Source of the DNA: Streptomyces brevispora
Lineage (GTDB): Bacteria; Actinomycetota; Actinomycetes; Streptomycetales; Streptomycetaceae
DNA length: 64,000 nt
Assembly: GCF_007829885.1 (NCBI RefSeq)
Contig: NZ_VIWW01000002.1
Span: 310,001 to 374,000, forward strand
Direction of reading: 5' to 3'
In this document: in pieces, positions 16,919 through 26,085 of the stretch
Layout of the letters: every line of letters starts with the position of its first letter
How positions within the stretch are numbered: position 1 is the stretch's first letter
The notes under the pieces: model-generated
The model's database searches: none
What the model was told of the DNA's origin: nothing
Seen by the model: only the letters and a program-made list of their open reading frames with translations
Position numbers and translations under genes: made by a program

Positions 16919-18829
16919 ATGACCACAATGATCGACAGCCCCGTTGTGACCGGAACCGGCACGGAACGGGTCGCGGACCGGCTCACCGCGGTGCTCCTCG
17001 GCACGGACGCCCGCCGGGAGCACGGCTTCTGGCAGCGCATCATCGCCACCGAACCGTTTCGCAGGCCGGCGGCCCCCCTGCCAGGTCCCACCCCCGACGA
17101 GAGGCTCGCACTCGCCCACGCGCGGCTGCGCACGCTCAACAACGCGCTGGACAGCGGCGCCAGGCTGGCAGCCGACCCGCGCGCCCTGGCCGCACTTCAC
17201 GAATGGCTCGCCCCGGTGGATCCGTCACTCGCCACCGTCGCGGGAATCCACTACAACCTCTTCCTCGGCAGCTTGCTGGACCACGACGCCGACCGGCTCC
17301 GAGATCTGTCGGACTTCCTGGCGATGCGACGCATCGGGACCTTCCTCTGTACGGAGGTGGCGCACGGCAACGACGCCGCCGCGGTCGAGACGACGGCCAC
17401 CTACGACCCTGCCCGGGACGGATTCGTACTGCACACGCCGCACCTGGGCGCGCAGAAGTTCATGCCCAACACCAGCCGGGCCGGCGGCCCCAAGACGGGC
17501 CTCGTCGCCGCCCGGCTGATCGTCGGGGAAGCAGACCACGGCGTCTTCCTGCTGCTGGTGCCGCTCACCGACTCGTTCCGGGCCCTGCCCGGGGTACGGA
17601 TCCGCAGGCTTCCGGCACGGATGGGCAGCCCCGTGGACCACTGTCTGACCTCCTTCGACCAGGTATTCGTGGGGCGCGAGGCGCTGCTCGGCGGGGAGCA
17701 GGGGCGGGTCGGCGACGACGGGGTGTTCCGCAGCGGCACCGCCGGCCACAGACGCCGGTTCCTCGCTTCCATCGGCCGCGTCACCGCGGGCCGCATCTGC
17801 ATGAGCGCGAGCGCGGTCGGCTCGGCCCGGGCCACCCTCGCCATCGCGGTCCGCTACTCCGGCCACCGGTATGTCTCCGGGGGCCGCGCGTTGCCGCCGT
17901 TGGCGGTGATCGCCCACCGCAGCCATCACGGCCCCCTCGCCGGGGCCATGGCCACCGTCTTCGCCATGAGCCTCCTGCACCGACGGGCCCTCGACCGCTG
18001 GGAGGCGGCGGCGCACCGGCCGGCGCCGGAGCGCGAGGCGGCCGGGCGGCTGGTCGACATCGCCAAGGGGTGGATCACCTGGCAGGCCCGGTCCGTGATC
18101 GTCGAATGCCGGGAACGGTGCGGCGCCCAGGGCCTGCTGGAGAACAACGGAATGGCCGAACTCGTCACCGGGGTGGAGGGTGCCATCACCGCCGAGGGCG
18201 ACAACATGGCCATCCACGCCAAGGCGGCGGCCGAGATGGTCATCTCCGCGATGCCTGAGGCGATGGACGCGGGGGGCACCGCGGACGCGGGCGCGCCGGC
18301 CGGCGGCCTGGACGATCTGCGGTACCTCGGCCGGCTCCTGGCCCAGGTGGAGCGGATCCAGTTCGGCCGCTCCCGCGCCCGCATGGCACGGGCCCCGCAC
18401 GGCGGCCCGCTGAAGCGGTGGAACGCGGGATCAGGGCCCGCGCTGCGAGGAGTCGAGGCCCATGCCTGCCGGCAGGCGGCCGACGCCTACGCGGACGCGG
18501 TCGAGGGCCTGCCCGAGGGGCCTGCCCGCGAGCGGCTGACCGATCTGGCCCGGCTGTTCGCGCTGCGCTGGGTCGAACGCAACAGCGGGGACCTGCTCGT
18601 CGCCGGTCACCTCACGGCCGACCAGGTCGAGGGCCTGACGGAGACCATCGAGCAACTCGTCGCCGCCGTCGCGGCCCACCTTCCGGACCTCGCCGACTCC
18701 TTCGCGCTGCCGGAGGAAGTGCTCGCCGACTGGCCCATCGCGGGAGCCCGCTACGCCGAGGCGTACGACGACCCGGGTGCCTCCTGGCACACGGGCGGGC
18801 GCCGGGTAACGGTCGGGGGTGATCGATGA
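16919..18829 (+). CDS. Acyl-CoA oxidase/dehydrogenase-like flavoprotein
   Basis: A 636-residue protein with the four-part layout of peroxisomal-type acyl-CoA oxidases: helical N-terminus, beta domain (FLCTEVAHGNDAAAVETTA through GAQKFMPNTS), FAD-binding helical domain (GRVTAGRICMSASAVGSARA) and a long C-terminal helical domain. ECRERCGAQGLLENNGM around residues 395-412 is the family segment near the adenine and catalytic site. It should introduce a 2,3-double bond in an acyl thioester, using oxygen or another acceptor. ATG 16919 has no clear ribosome binding site. In this cluster its substrate may be ACP-bound rather than CoA-bound; that is inference. Confidence 0.82.
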   Translation: MTTMIDSPVVTGTGTERVADRLTAVLLGTDARREHGFWQRIIATEPFRRPAAPLPGPTPDERLALAHARLRTLNNALDSGARLAADPRALAALHEWLAPVDPSLATVAGIHYNLFLGSLLDHDADRLRDLSDFLAMRRIGTFLCTEVAHGNDAAAVETTATYDPARDGFVLHTPHLGAQKFMPNTSRAGGPKTGLVAARLIVGEADHGVFLLLVPLTDSFRALPGVRIRRLPARMGSPVDHCLTSFDQVFVGREALLGGEQGRVGDDGVFRSGTAGHRRRFLASIGRVTAGRICMSASAVGSARATLAIAVRYSGHRYVSGGRALPPLAVIAHRSHHGPLAGAMATVFAMSLLHRRALDRWEAAAHRPAPEREAAGRLVDIAKGWITWQARSVIVECRERCGAQGLLENNGMAELVTGVEGAITAEGDNMAIHAKAAAEMVISAMPEAMDAGGTADAGAPAGGLDDLRYLGRLLAQVERIQFGRSRARMARAPHGGPLKRWNAGSGPALRGVEAHACRQAADAYADAVEGLPEGPARERLTDLARLFALRWVERNSGDLLVAGHLTADQVEGLTETIEQLVAAVAAHLPDLADSFALPEEVLADWPIAGARYAEAYDDPGASWHTGGRRVTVGGDR

Positions 18830-19093
18830 GGGCCGAGCCGGAGCCGGCCGCACCGTCGGGCCCGCGCCGTGGCCGACGCGGCACAGGGACTCTGCCGCGG
18901 TGCCGTACTCCTGGCCTTCTGGGGTACGGCGGCCGTGTTGTCGCGTTGGTGCACGGGGCCGCGGACCCACGGAGGCGAATCGGTTCGCTGCAAGGCGTAA
19001 CTGGACGGACGCTGCTCAGTTACTTCGGCGTCGGGGTGGTGAGAGGCGCCGCCCGGACATCCCCGCCGGACGGGCATGATGGAGAGGAAGACC

Positions 19094-19354
19094 ATGAGCG
19101 CGATTCACCCCACGATCACCGAGGTACTCAGCCGTACCTTCAGGGTGCCCGTGGCCGAGATTCTCCCGGAATCCACGATGGAGAGCCTGGACATGGACTC
19201 CCTGGCAGTCGCCGAGTTCGCCGTCGTCATGAGGGAGGCCGTCGGCGTCGAGCTGGACCCGGGCACACTGCACCGGGACACCAGCCTCGCCGGGCTCACG
19301 GAGTTCCTCCGGGCGTCGGCCGGCAGCGAGGCGCCGGTGGGCACCGCCCGATGA
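19094..19354 (+). CDS. Acyl carrier protein
   Basis: An 86-residue ACP of the phosphopantetheine-attachment family. Ser36 in DMDSLAV is the expected 4'-phosphopantetheine site. Start ATG 19094 follows GGAGAGGAAG. The stop overlaps the next ketosynthase start (ATGA), so carrier and synthase are translationally coupled. The 264 bases between the oxidase gene and this start hold no gene that I can support and may contain a promoter. It differs from the usual acidic FAS ACP signature (DSLD), which points to a dedicated pathway. Confidence 0.85.
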   Translation: MSAIHPTITEVLSRTFRVPVAEILPESTMESLDMDSLAVAEFAVVMREAVGVELDPGTLHRDTSLAGLTEFLRASAGSEAPVGTAR

Positions 19355-20574
19355 AGATGCCGGCCATCGCCGTCACCGGCCTGGGAATGATCACCCCGGT
19401 CGGCAACGACACCGAGTCCACCTGGGACGGGGTGTGCGCCGGGGTCAGCCCGGCCCGCACCGTCCCCGCGCTCGCAGGGTGCGCGATCGACTTCGCCTGC
19501 ACCGTCGACGGTATCGACCTGGACGCCTCGATCGGCCGCCGTACGGCCTTCCGCATGGGCAGGTACACCAAATTCGCCGTACTCGCCGCGCGGGAGGCGG
19601 TGGCCGACGCGGGACTCGACCCGGGCGGCTGGGACGGCGGCCGGGTCGCGGTCGTCGTCGGCACCAGCAGCGGCGGCTCCGCCGGTCTCACCGATCAGGC
19701 ACTGGTGCTGGAACGGCGCGGGCCCGAGGCGACCTCGCCGTCCGGGATCCTGCTCACCATCCCGAACATGCCCGCGGCCGAGATCGCGATCGAGATGGGA
19801 GCGACGGGCCCCAGCCTGGCACCCTGCACCGCCTGTTCGTCCGGGATCACCGCACTGTCCGTGGCCCGGGACCTGCTCGTCACCGGGCAGTGCGATCTGG
19901 CGATCGCGGGAGCCACCGAATCGACCCTCTTCCCGATCGCCATGACCGGATTCGCCAGATCCGGCGCGGCCGCCCGCGCGGACCGGGACCTGTCCCGGCT
20001 CAGCCGGCCCTTCGCGGCCGACCGGGCGGGGCTCGTCATGGGAGAGGGCGCCGCCGTCATGGTGCTGGAACGCGCGGCCGACGCCGAGGCCCGGGGTGCC
20101 GAGCCGCGCGCGCTGCTCGCGGGCACCGGCGCCACCACCGACGCCCACCACCCCACCAGCCCGCACCCCGACGGCCGACTCGCCCAGGCCGCCGTCGAGG
20201 CCGCGCTGCGCGCCGCGGGCTGGCAGGCCGCGGACGTCGAGCACATCAACGCGCACGGCACGGCCACACCGCGCAACGACGCGGCCGAAGCCGCCCTCAT
20301 CGGCCGGGTCTTCCCGCACCGGCCGCCCGTCACCGCGCCCAAGGGGGTGCTGGGTCACTGCATGGGCGCGGCCGGAGCGATCGAGGCGGGGCTGACGATC
20401 CTCACACTCCAGCGCGGAATCATCCCGCCGGTCGCCAACCTGGACGCGCCCGCGCCCGGGTTCGACATCGAGTGCGTCACCAAGCAGCCCCTGGTGCTGC
20501 CCGTCCGGCGTGCCGTCAGCCACTCCTTCGGATTCGGCGGACACAACGCCGTGGTCGCGCTTCTGCGTCCGTAG
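19351..20574 (+). CDS. Beta-ketoacyl-ACP synthase (FabF/KAS II type), second of a pair
   Basis: A 407-residue ketosynthase. The catalytic triad is Cys162 (TACSSG), His302 (NAHGTAT) and His336 (LGHCMGAAG), so unlike a chain-length factor it retains the active cysteine. It overlaps the ACP stop by four bases. Both synthases share the segment DAHHPT and the C-terminal HSFGFGGHN. Two active condensing enzymes with their own ACP and an acyl-CoA oxidase-like enzyme, but no ketoreductase, dehydratase or thioesterase, suggest a short specialised pathway that borrows other steps from primary fatty-acid synthesis. Confidence 0.88.
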   Translation: MKMPAIAVTGLGMITPVGNDTESTWDGVCAGVSPARTVPALAGCAIDFACTVDGIDLDASIGRRTAFRMGRYTKFAVLAAREAVADAGLDPGGWDGGRVAVVVGTSSGGSAGLTDQALVLERRGPEATSPSGILLTIPNMPAAEIAIEMGATGPSLAPCTACSSGITALSVARDLLVTGQCDLAIAGATESTLFPIAMTGFARSGAAARADRDLSRLSRPFAADRAGLVMGEGAAVMVLERAADAEARGAEPRALLAGTGATTDAHHPTSPHPDGRLAQAAVEAALRAAGWQAADVEHINAHGTATPRNDAAEAALIGRVFPHRPPVTAPKGVLGHCMGAAGAIEAGLTILTLQRGIIPPVANLDAPAPGFDIECVTKQPLVLPVRRAVSHSFGFGGHNAVVALLRP

Positions 20575-20580
20575 CGACCG

Positions 20581-20625
20581 GGCCGGTGGTGGTACGGGCC
20601 GAGGCCGGGCCCGATTCCACCGGCC
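20581..20625 (+). terminator. Hairpin after the ketosynthase cluster
   Basis: GGCCGGTGG and CCACCGGCC form a perfect 9-bp stem around a GC-rich 27-base interior, starting 7 bases after the stop and before the cobalamin riboswitch. Confidence 0.5.
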
Positions 20626-20661
20626 GCACCGCCGCTGAGCTGCGCAGAGGCTCGTGGTAGC

Positions 20662-20831
20662 GTGCCTGGGCCAGTCGAACTCCATGGTGGAGTCAGGGAA
20701 TCCGGTGCGAATCCGGAACTGACGCGCAGCGGTGAGGGGGACGGGCGGGGCACACGGCCACTGGGAGACCCACAGGGTTCCCGGGAAGGCGTCCCGACCG
20801 TACGAACCCGAGTCCGAAGACCTGCTGGCAC
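20662..20831 (+). promoter_or_regulatory. Cobalamin (adenosylcobalamin) riboswitch
   Basis: The conserved elements are in order: GTGCC (P1 5' arm), AGGGAATCCGGTGCGAATCC, AACTGACGCGCAGCGGTGAG (B12 box region), GCCACTGGGAGACCCAC, GGGAAGGCGTC, and GAGTCCGAAGACCTGC followed by GGCAC (P1 3' arm). It lies directly upstream of the btuFCD operon on the same strand, so high B12 should shut down cobalamin import. Confidence 0.95.
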
Positions 20832-20906
20832 CCGCGGTCCGGCACCGGGCCGCGGAACTCCGTACAGCGGGCCCCGCGCATGGGCCCAGAGACGCCGAGG
20901 TACTTC

Positions 20907-21947
20907 GTGCCGCCCATAGCCGGCCACGCCCGCTCCGCCGCCCTGCTCACAGCCGGAATCGTTCTGCTGACCGCCTGCGGCGGTGCCAAGGACAGTTCCG
21001 CGGCCAGGTCCACGGGGGCCGACGGCTATCCCGTGACCCTGGAGAACTGCGGACGCACCGTCACCGTGGACGCCGCTCCGCGCCGTGCCGTCCCGGTCGA
21101 CCAGGGGTCCACCGAGATTCTGCTCTCGCTCGGCCTCGCCGACCGGCTGGCGGCCACGGCCACCTGGACCGACCCGGTGATGAAGGGCCTGGAGAAGGCC
21201 AACGCCGGCGTCCCGAGGATCTCCGAGAACCGTCCCTCGTCCGAGAAGGTCCTCGACCAGGAGCCCGACTTCGTCAGCGCGTCCTTCGAGTCGACGCTCG
21301 CCAAGGGCGGCGTGGCCCCCCGCGAGCAGTTCGAGGAACTGGGCGTCCCCACCTACGTCTCGCCCGCCGACTGCACCGCCAAGGACAACAGCAAGGACGG
21401 CGACGGGGTCCGCACCGGAGCGCTGACCATGGACAGTGTCTACGCCGAAGTACGCGACCTGGCCAAGGTGTTCGGTGTTCCGGAGCGGGGCGAGAAGCTC
21501 GTGGCGGACCTGCGTGCCCGGGTGCGGAAGGCGACCGGCGGCATCGACGCCTCCGGCGCCACCTTGATGTACTGGTTCGCCAACTCCGAGTCCCCTTATC
21601 TGGCGGGCTGTTGCGGAGCGCCCGGTGTCATCACCCGTGAGCTCGGTGCGAAGAACGTCTTCGACGACACCCATGAGGAATGGCCGCAGATCAACTGGGA
21701 GACCGTCGCCGACCGCAACCCGGATGTACTGGTCATCGGCGACCTGACCCGCAAGTCGGAGACCGCCGAGAGCGCGGTGCGGAAGATCGCGTTCCTGGAG
21801 TCCAACCCCGCCACGAAGAACATGGACGCCGTACGGCACAAGCGCTATGTGCTGCTCAGCGGCCAGGCCATGAACCCGTCGATCCGTACGGTCGAGGGTG
21901 TGGAGCGCGTGGCGGCCGGGCTGCGTACGTTCGGGCTCGCGGGGTGA
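20907..21947 (+). CDS. btuF: Cobalamin ABC transporter substrate-binding lipoprotein
   Basis: A 346-residue class III binding protein. A signal peptide ends in the lipobox LLTAC (lipidated Cys), followed by the two-lobed FepB/BtuF fold (LENCGRTVTVDAAPRRAVPVD, STEILLSLGLADRLAATATW, VADRNPDVLVIGD). Start GTG 20907 has GAGG 6 bases upstream; an in-frame ATG at 20880 has no ribosome binding site and would add nine residues. The stop overlaps the permease GTG start. The preceding cobalamin riboswitch makes a corrinoid the likely ligand. Confidence 0.85.
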   Translation: MPPIAGHARSAALLTAGIVLLTACGGAKDSSAARSTGADGYPVTLENCGRTVTVDAAPRRAVPVDQGSTEILLSLGLADRLAATATWTDPVMKGLEKANAGVPRISENRPSSEKVLDQEPDFVSASFESTLAKGGVAPREQFEELGVPTYVSPADCTAKDNSKDGDGVRTGALTMDSVYAEVRDLAKVFGVPERGEKLVADLRARVRKATGGIDASGATLMYWFANSESPYLAGCCGAPGVITRELGAKNVFDDTHEEWPQINWETVADRNPDVLVIGDLTRKSETAESAVRKIAFLESNPATKNMDAVRHKRYVLLSGQAMNPSIRTVEGVERVAAGLRTFGLAG

Positions 21948-23035
21948 CGGACACCGGACAGGCCGCGGAGGTGGGCGAGCGCACGCTCCCCGCGGCCGGT
22001 GAGCCCGGGCGTCCGGGCATCCGGGGTGTCCGCAGCGGATTCCTGTGGGCCGGCGGGCTCCTGCTGCTCGTCCTGTCCGTCGCGGTGGCCGTCACCATCG
22101 GTCCGGCCCGGATCTCCGTCGGCGACGTCCGGTCCACGGTCGCCTCCCACCTCGGGCTCGGGGAGTCGCCGCTCAGCCCGATCCGGGACGGCATCATCTG
22201 GAACCTGCGCATGCCCAGGACCCTGCTCGCCGCCGTCTGCGGCGCCGGGCTGGCGGTCTGCGGCACCGTCATGCAGTCGCTCCTGCGCAACCCGCTCGCC
22301 GACCCGTTCGTCCTCGGCGTCTCCTCCGGGGCGTCGACCGGCGCGGTCGTGGTCGTCGTCCTCGGGGTCGGCGGGGGAGCGGTGTCCCTGTCGGCCGGCG
22401 CGTTCATCGGGGCGCTGTGCTCCTTCGCGCTGGTCCTGCTGCTCAGCCACACCCTCGGCGGCAGCACCGACCGGGTGGTCCTGTCCGGGGTCGCGGCCAT
22501 GCAGCTCTTCTCCGCACTCACCTCCTTCGTCGTGATGACCGCCGCCGACGCCGAGCAGACCCGCGGGGTGCTGTTCTGGCTGCTGGGCTCGCTCGGCGGC
22601 GTCGGCTGGACCGATGTGTGGATCTGCTCCGCCGTGCTCGCCGTGACGCTGACGATCTGCCTCGGCCATGCCCGTACGCTCGACGCCTTCGCCTTCGGCC
22701 AGGACGCCGCCGCAACCCTCGGTGTCCACGTCGGGCGCACCCGGATCGTGCTGCTCTGCACGACCGCGCTGCTGACCGCCGCACTCGTCAGCTCGGCCGG
22801 CGCCATCGGCTTCGTCGGCCTGGTGCTGCCGCACGCGGCCCGTGCGCTCACCGGTTCCGGACATCGCAGACTGCTGCCTGTCACCGCGCTGGCCGGGGCC
22901 GTGTTCCTGGTGTGGGTCGACACCCTCGCGCGAACCGTCCTCGATCCGCAGGAGGTTCCGGTGGGCGTCGTCACCGCCCTGATCGGGGTGCCCGCCTTCG
23001 TCCTCGTCCTCTACCGCACCCGGCGGTCCGCATGA
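21944..23035 (+). CDS. btuC: Cobalamin ABC transporter permease (FecCD family)
   Basis: A 363-residue FecCD-type permease with about ten membrane helices. Family signatures are RMPRTLLAAVCGAGLAVCGTVMQSLLRNPLADPFVLGVSSGAS (residues about 86-127) and GAIGFVGLVLPHAAR, the loop contacting the ATPase. GTG 21944 overlaps the btuF stop (GTGA), and its stop overlaps the ATPase start (ATGA), so all three subunits are translationally coupled. It imports the substrate delivered by BtuF across the inner membrane. Confidence 0.9.
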   Translation: MTDTGQAAEVGERTLPAAGEPGRPGIRGVRSGFLWAGGLLLLVLSVAVAVTIGPARISVGDVRSTVASHLGLGESPLSPIRDGIIWNLRMPRTLLAAVCGAGLAVCGTVMQSLLRNPLADPFVLGVSSGASTGAVVVVVLGVGGGAVSLSAGAFIGALCSFALVLLLSHTLGGSTDRVVLSGVAAMQLFSALTSFVVMTAADAEQTRGVLFWLLGSLGGVGWTDVWICSAVLAVTLTICLGHARTLDAFAFGQDAAATLGVHVGRTRIVLLCTTALLTAALVSSAGAIGFVGLVLPHAARALTGSGHRRLLPVTALAGAVFLVWVDTLARTVLDPQEVPVGVVTALIGVPAFVLVLYRTRRSA

Positions 23036-23820
23036 CCCCGCCCGCCCGCGACGGGCTGCGGGCCGACCGGGTCAGCCGGGAGGCGGGCGGCCGCCTCATT
23101 CTGGACGGGGTGTCGCTGACTCCGCCGCCCGGTGCCACCGTCGGGCTGATCGGCCCGAACGGCTCGGGCAAGTCGACCCTGCTGCGGATACTGGCCGGAG
23201 TCCTCGCCCCACACGCCGGCACGGTCACCCTCGACGACGACCCGCTGGCCGCTATCGGCCGCCGCACGGTGGCCCAGCGGGTCGCGGTGGTCGACCAGCA
23301 CTCCCTCACCCAGGTCGAGCTGAGTGTCGTGGACGTCGTACGTCTCGGCCGCATCCCGCACCGCCGTGCCTGGTCGGCGCCGACGGCCGCGGACGAGGCC
23401 GCGGTACGCGAGGCCCTGGAGCGGACCGGTCTCACCGGCCGCCGGGAGCAGTCCTGGCACACCCTCTCCGGCGGGGAGCGCCAGCGCGTCCAGATCGCCC
23501 GCGCGCTGGCCCAGCAGCCGCGCGAACTGCTGCTGGACGAACCGACGAACCACCTGGACGTCCAGCACCAGCTGGAACTGCTGTCCCTGGTCACCTCGCT
23601 GCCGCTGACGGCTGTCATCGCCCTGCACGACCTCAATCTGGCCGCGATGTTCTGCGAGCGGATCGTGGTGATGAACGGGGGCCGGGTGGTCGCGGGAGGG
23701 TCCCCGGCCGAGGTGATCACCCAGGAGCTCATCGCGGATGTCTACCGGGTCAGGGCCGTCGTGACACCGGACGGCCCCGAGGGACGGCCCTCGGTGCGCT
23801 TCCGTCCCGGGCGGCCCTGA
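23032..23820 (+). CDS. btuD: Cobalamin ABC transporter ATPase
   Basis: A 262-residue ABC ATPase of the FecE/BtuD class. Walker A is GPNGSGKST (about residues 42-50), the signature is LSGGERQR, Walker B is LLLDEPTNHLD, and the switch histidine is in ALHDLN. It closes the riboswitch-controlled import operon and is followed 38 bases later by a strong hairpin. Nucleotide-binding and hydrolysis residues all appear intact. Confidence 0.9.
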   Translation: MTPPARDGLRADRVSREAGGRLILDGVSLTPPPGATVGLIGPNGSGKSTLLRILAGVLAPHAGTVTLDDDPLAAIGRRTVAQRVAVVDQHSLTQVELSVVDVVRLGRIPHRRAWSAPTAADEAAVREALERTGLTGRREQSWHTLSGGERQRVQIARALAQQPRELLLDEPTNHLDVQHQLELLSLVTSLPLTAVIALHDLNLAAMFCERIVVMNGGRVVAGGSPAEVITQELIADVYRVRAVVTPDGPEGRPSVRFRPGRP

Positions 23821-23858
23821 ACACATCCGGCACAAGGCGGGCCCGGAGGGACACGAGA

Positions 23859-23887
23859 GGGCGGACCCCCGTACTGCGGGTCCGCCC
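23859..23887. terminator. Bidirectional terminator between btuD and the PRC-barrel gene
   Basis: GGGCGGACCC and GGGTCCGCCC form a perfect 10-bp stem with a 9-base loop midway between two convergent genes, suiting termination in both directions. Confidence 0.75.
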
Positions 23888-23931
23888 CTCGCTCCTGTCC
23901 GGTACGGCTGGTCCGGCGCGGTGCGCGGGGG

Positions 23932-24963
23932 TCAGCGGCGCCGTCCCTGACCGAACTCGCCGCCTATGTCCTTGCCGTCCTTGGTGATGCCGTCCGCGTA
24001 GTCGATCTGCTCCTTGCGCAGTTCCGCGGAGACTTCCTTCTGCTCGGTCACCTTCTTGGTTTCCATCCGTACCCGCTCGACCGGCACGGTCTCCTTCCGC
24101 ATCGTGGCGCGTTCGGCGTGCAGAGTGACCTCCACATCCTGCTCGTGGATGCCCGAGCGGGCCGTCTTGTCGCCGGGCCGCAGCGGCTCGCGCACCACGC
24201 GAACCTCTTCGTGCGTCACGGGCACGGTCCTGGTGACGTTCTCGGTCACGACGTACTTGTGCAGGCGGGCCTTGCCGCTCTCGTACTCCTCGGTGCCGAT
24301 GCGCAGTTGTTCCTCGGAGCGGATGAGTTCCTCCTTGCCGCCCAGGTCGGCGGAGGACCGTTCGGCGCCCGCTCCGGCTCCGACCAGCGGACGCGCCGTA
24401 CCGGAGGTCTCGGTGTCCCGGTGCCTGCCCATGCCGGTGCCGGAGGCCGCACCGGCGGTGCCGGTCGCCGGCTTGCGGTCTGCGGTGGTGTTGCGTGCGG
24501 CGCCTGCCGCGCCCATGGCCCCGGCTCCGGCGGCCGCGCCCGCTCCGGCCGCGCCCATGCTGCCGGTCCCGGACGTGGTCGGTGCACCGGTGCCGGTTGT
24601 GCCCGCGGCCCCGGAACGGTCGCCGAGATTGGCGCCGGTGTTCCTGGTCAGGCCGTAGTGCCGGTAGAGCTCCTCCTCCTCGGAGACGGAGAGATGTGCG
24701 TCCGCGTCCACCCGGGGGGCTTCCTTGACGCGGTCCTTCGGATGGGAGATGTGCAGGTCGGAGCCCACGCGACGGGCTCCGGCGAGAGGCACGAAACTCT
24801 CCTTCATACCGAACAGGCCGGTCTTCACCGTGATCCAGTCCGGTCGGCCGGTGTTGTCGTCGACATACACCCGCCCCACGTTGCCGATCTTCTCGCCCGC
24901 GGTGTCGTACACCGTCAGGCCGTCGAGCTCTCCGGAATCCGTGAAACCGTCAGCGGCTCCCAT
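23932..24963 (-). CDS. PRC-barrel and DUF2382 stress-type protein
   Basis: A 343-residue protein. Residues about 10-80 form a PRC-barrel (LTVYDTAGEKIGNVGRVYVDD, ITVKTGLFGMKESFVPLAGA). Residues about 110-200 are low-complexity Gly/Ala/Thr linker, and about 215-335 a DUF2382 domain rich in charged pairs (LHKYVVTENVTRTVPVTHEEV, VTEQKEVSAELRKEQIDY). Proteins of this layout are common in actinobacteria and Deinococcus and are often stress-induced, but no biochemical function is established. AGGAGGAA precedes ATG 24963. It faces btuD across a shared terminator. Confidence 0.88.
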   Translation of the reverse strand: MGAADGFTDSGELDGLTVYDTAGEKIGNVGRVYVDDNTGRPDWITVKTGLFGMKESFVPLAGARRVGSDLHISHPKDRVKEAPRVDADAHLSVSEEEELYRHYGLTRNTGANLGDRSGAAGTTGTGAPTTSGTGSMGAAGAGAAAGAGAMGAAGAARNTTADRKPATGTAGAASGTGMGRHRDTETSGTARPLVGAGAGAERSSADLGGKEELIRSEEQLRIGTEEYESGKARLHKYVVTENVTRTVPVTHEEVRVVREPLRPGDKTARSGIHEQDVEVTLHAERATMRKETVPVERVRMETKKVTEQKEVSAELRKEQIDYADGITKDGKDIGGEFGQGRRR

Positions 24964-25164
24964 GACCGGTTCCTCCTAGCCCGGGCGCGTCCTGTGGGTG
25001 GGTCCATCAGGGGAGGCGCGTCCGGATTCCATCGCGCCTCACCCGGATGGACGCTGCAACTTCCCGGCCGGTGGGGCCAGGTGCCCCATGCGCGACATGT
25101 GGGCGCAGGCCCCGTGCGATGCCGCTGCGGGTTCCGTGACCCGGTTAGACCAATCGAGTGAATG

Positions 25165-25660
25165 GCCGGGCAGGTACGGGGCCGCACGTCTTCGGGCGCA
25201 CGGACCTGGTCTGGCCGATGCCGGCCGGCGCGTTCATCGGGCTCGTCGTGGACGCCTGGGTGCTCTACCGCGCCTTCGGCTCCCGGCTGCTGCCCGCCGA
25301 CGCCGCCTGGCCGCCCGGCACCGCGGCAGCCGAGACCATCAAGGCCGGCCACCGGGGAGGACGCCGGGCCCTGATCCTCGCGGGCGCCACCGCGGTCGGC
25401 CTCGCCGGAACGCTCATCAGCCTGCCGCTCTCCGCCGCCGGGGTCGCCTTCCTGGGCAACGTCTGGGCGCTGATGATGTTCGGCATCGGACTGATGCCGC
25501 GCCAGTACGGCCCGGACCCGTTCCACACCGACCTGGGAGCCGGGTACATCCCGCACGGCGTCATGGTCGGCGCCGGGATCGTGGCACTCGGCCAGGCCGT
25601 GCGTCTGCTGCTCGGCCGTCGCGAGCGCAAACGAGCCACGGTCGCGGAGGAGGCCCGGAG
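25165..25660 (+). pseudogene. OPT family oligopeptide transporter fragment
   Basis: About 165 residues of the OPT family remain, including the WPPGTAAAETI motif, PMPAGAFIGLVVDAWVLYRAFGS and the later helices (LPLSAAGVAFLGNVWALMMFGIGL, YIPHGVMVGAGIVALGQAVRLLL). The N-terminal several hundred residues are absent. The frame runs without a stop into the next remnant in another phase, so both ends are deletion junctions. Family recognised from motifs. Confidence 0.65.
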
Positions 25661-26085
25661 ATCAACCTGCGCGGCAAGCCGGCCGAGAAGCCCGGTGAGA
25701 CGGTCATGCTCTCCGGCCAGATCTCCTGGAACCCCCTGGAGGAGACCCAGGACGGCGTGCTCGTCTTCGACGGCGCCCTGTGGCCGCCGGACGAGATCGG
25801 TCTGCTGCGCACCCCGGTCCGCTGCACCGTCGAGGCGTCGTCACCAAGATCGAGGGCGGCGCCGACGCGGGCACCTTCCGCCGCTGGATGGAGTCCTTCG
25901 ACGACCCGGACATGTTCCGCGTCGCGCACTGGTCGCTCGGCTTCAACCCGGGCGTCCTCGCCCCGACCGGTCGCATCGTCGAGGACGAGCGTGTCTTCGG
26001 CTGCGTCGAACTCGGCATCGGCACCAAGGGCGCCTGGATCGGTGGCGAACCGTGGGGCGCCGCCGCGCCCACCGACGGCAGCCAC
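25645..26085 (+). pseudogene. Aminopeptidase-like (M29/AmpS-type) remnant, frameshifted
   Basis: One frame encodes PAEKPGETVMLSG through GALWPPDEIGLLRTPVRCTVE. At about 25837 the coding phase shifts by one and continues VVTKIEGGADAGTFRRWMESF, then CVELGIGTKGAWIGGEPWGAA. The two parts read as one leucyl-aminopeptidase-like protein missing its N-terminus, a few bases at the shift, and its C-terminus. It is fused at both ends to unrelated remnants. The exact enzyme class is less certain than the decay. Confidence 0.55.

Noticed and set aside
14491..17142. An 883-residue minus-strand open frame opposite L31 and the first ketosynthase
   Set aside because: It overlaps two well-supported genes on the other strand and has no domain or ribosome binding site.
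18826..19350. An in-frame upstream extension of the second ketosynthase through the ACP gene
   Set aside because: It reads the ACP region in the wrong phase; the ketosynthase proper begins at ATG 19351, overlapping the ACP stop.
19351..20574. Chain-length factor role for the second ketosynthase
   Set aside because: The active-site cysteine (Cys162) and both histidines are present, whereas chain-length factors lose the cysteine.
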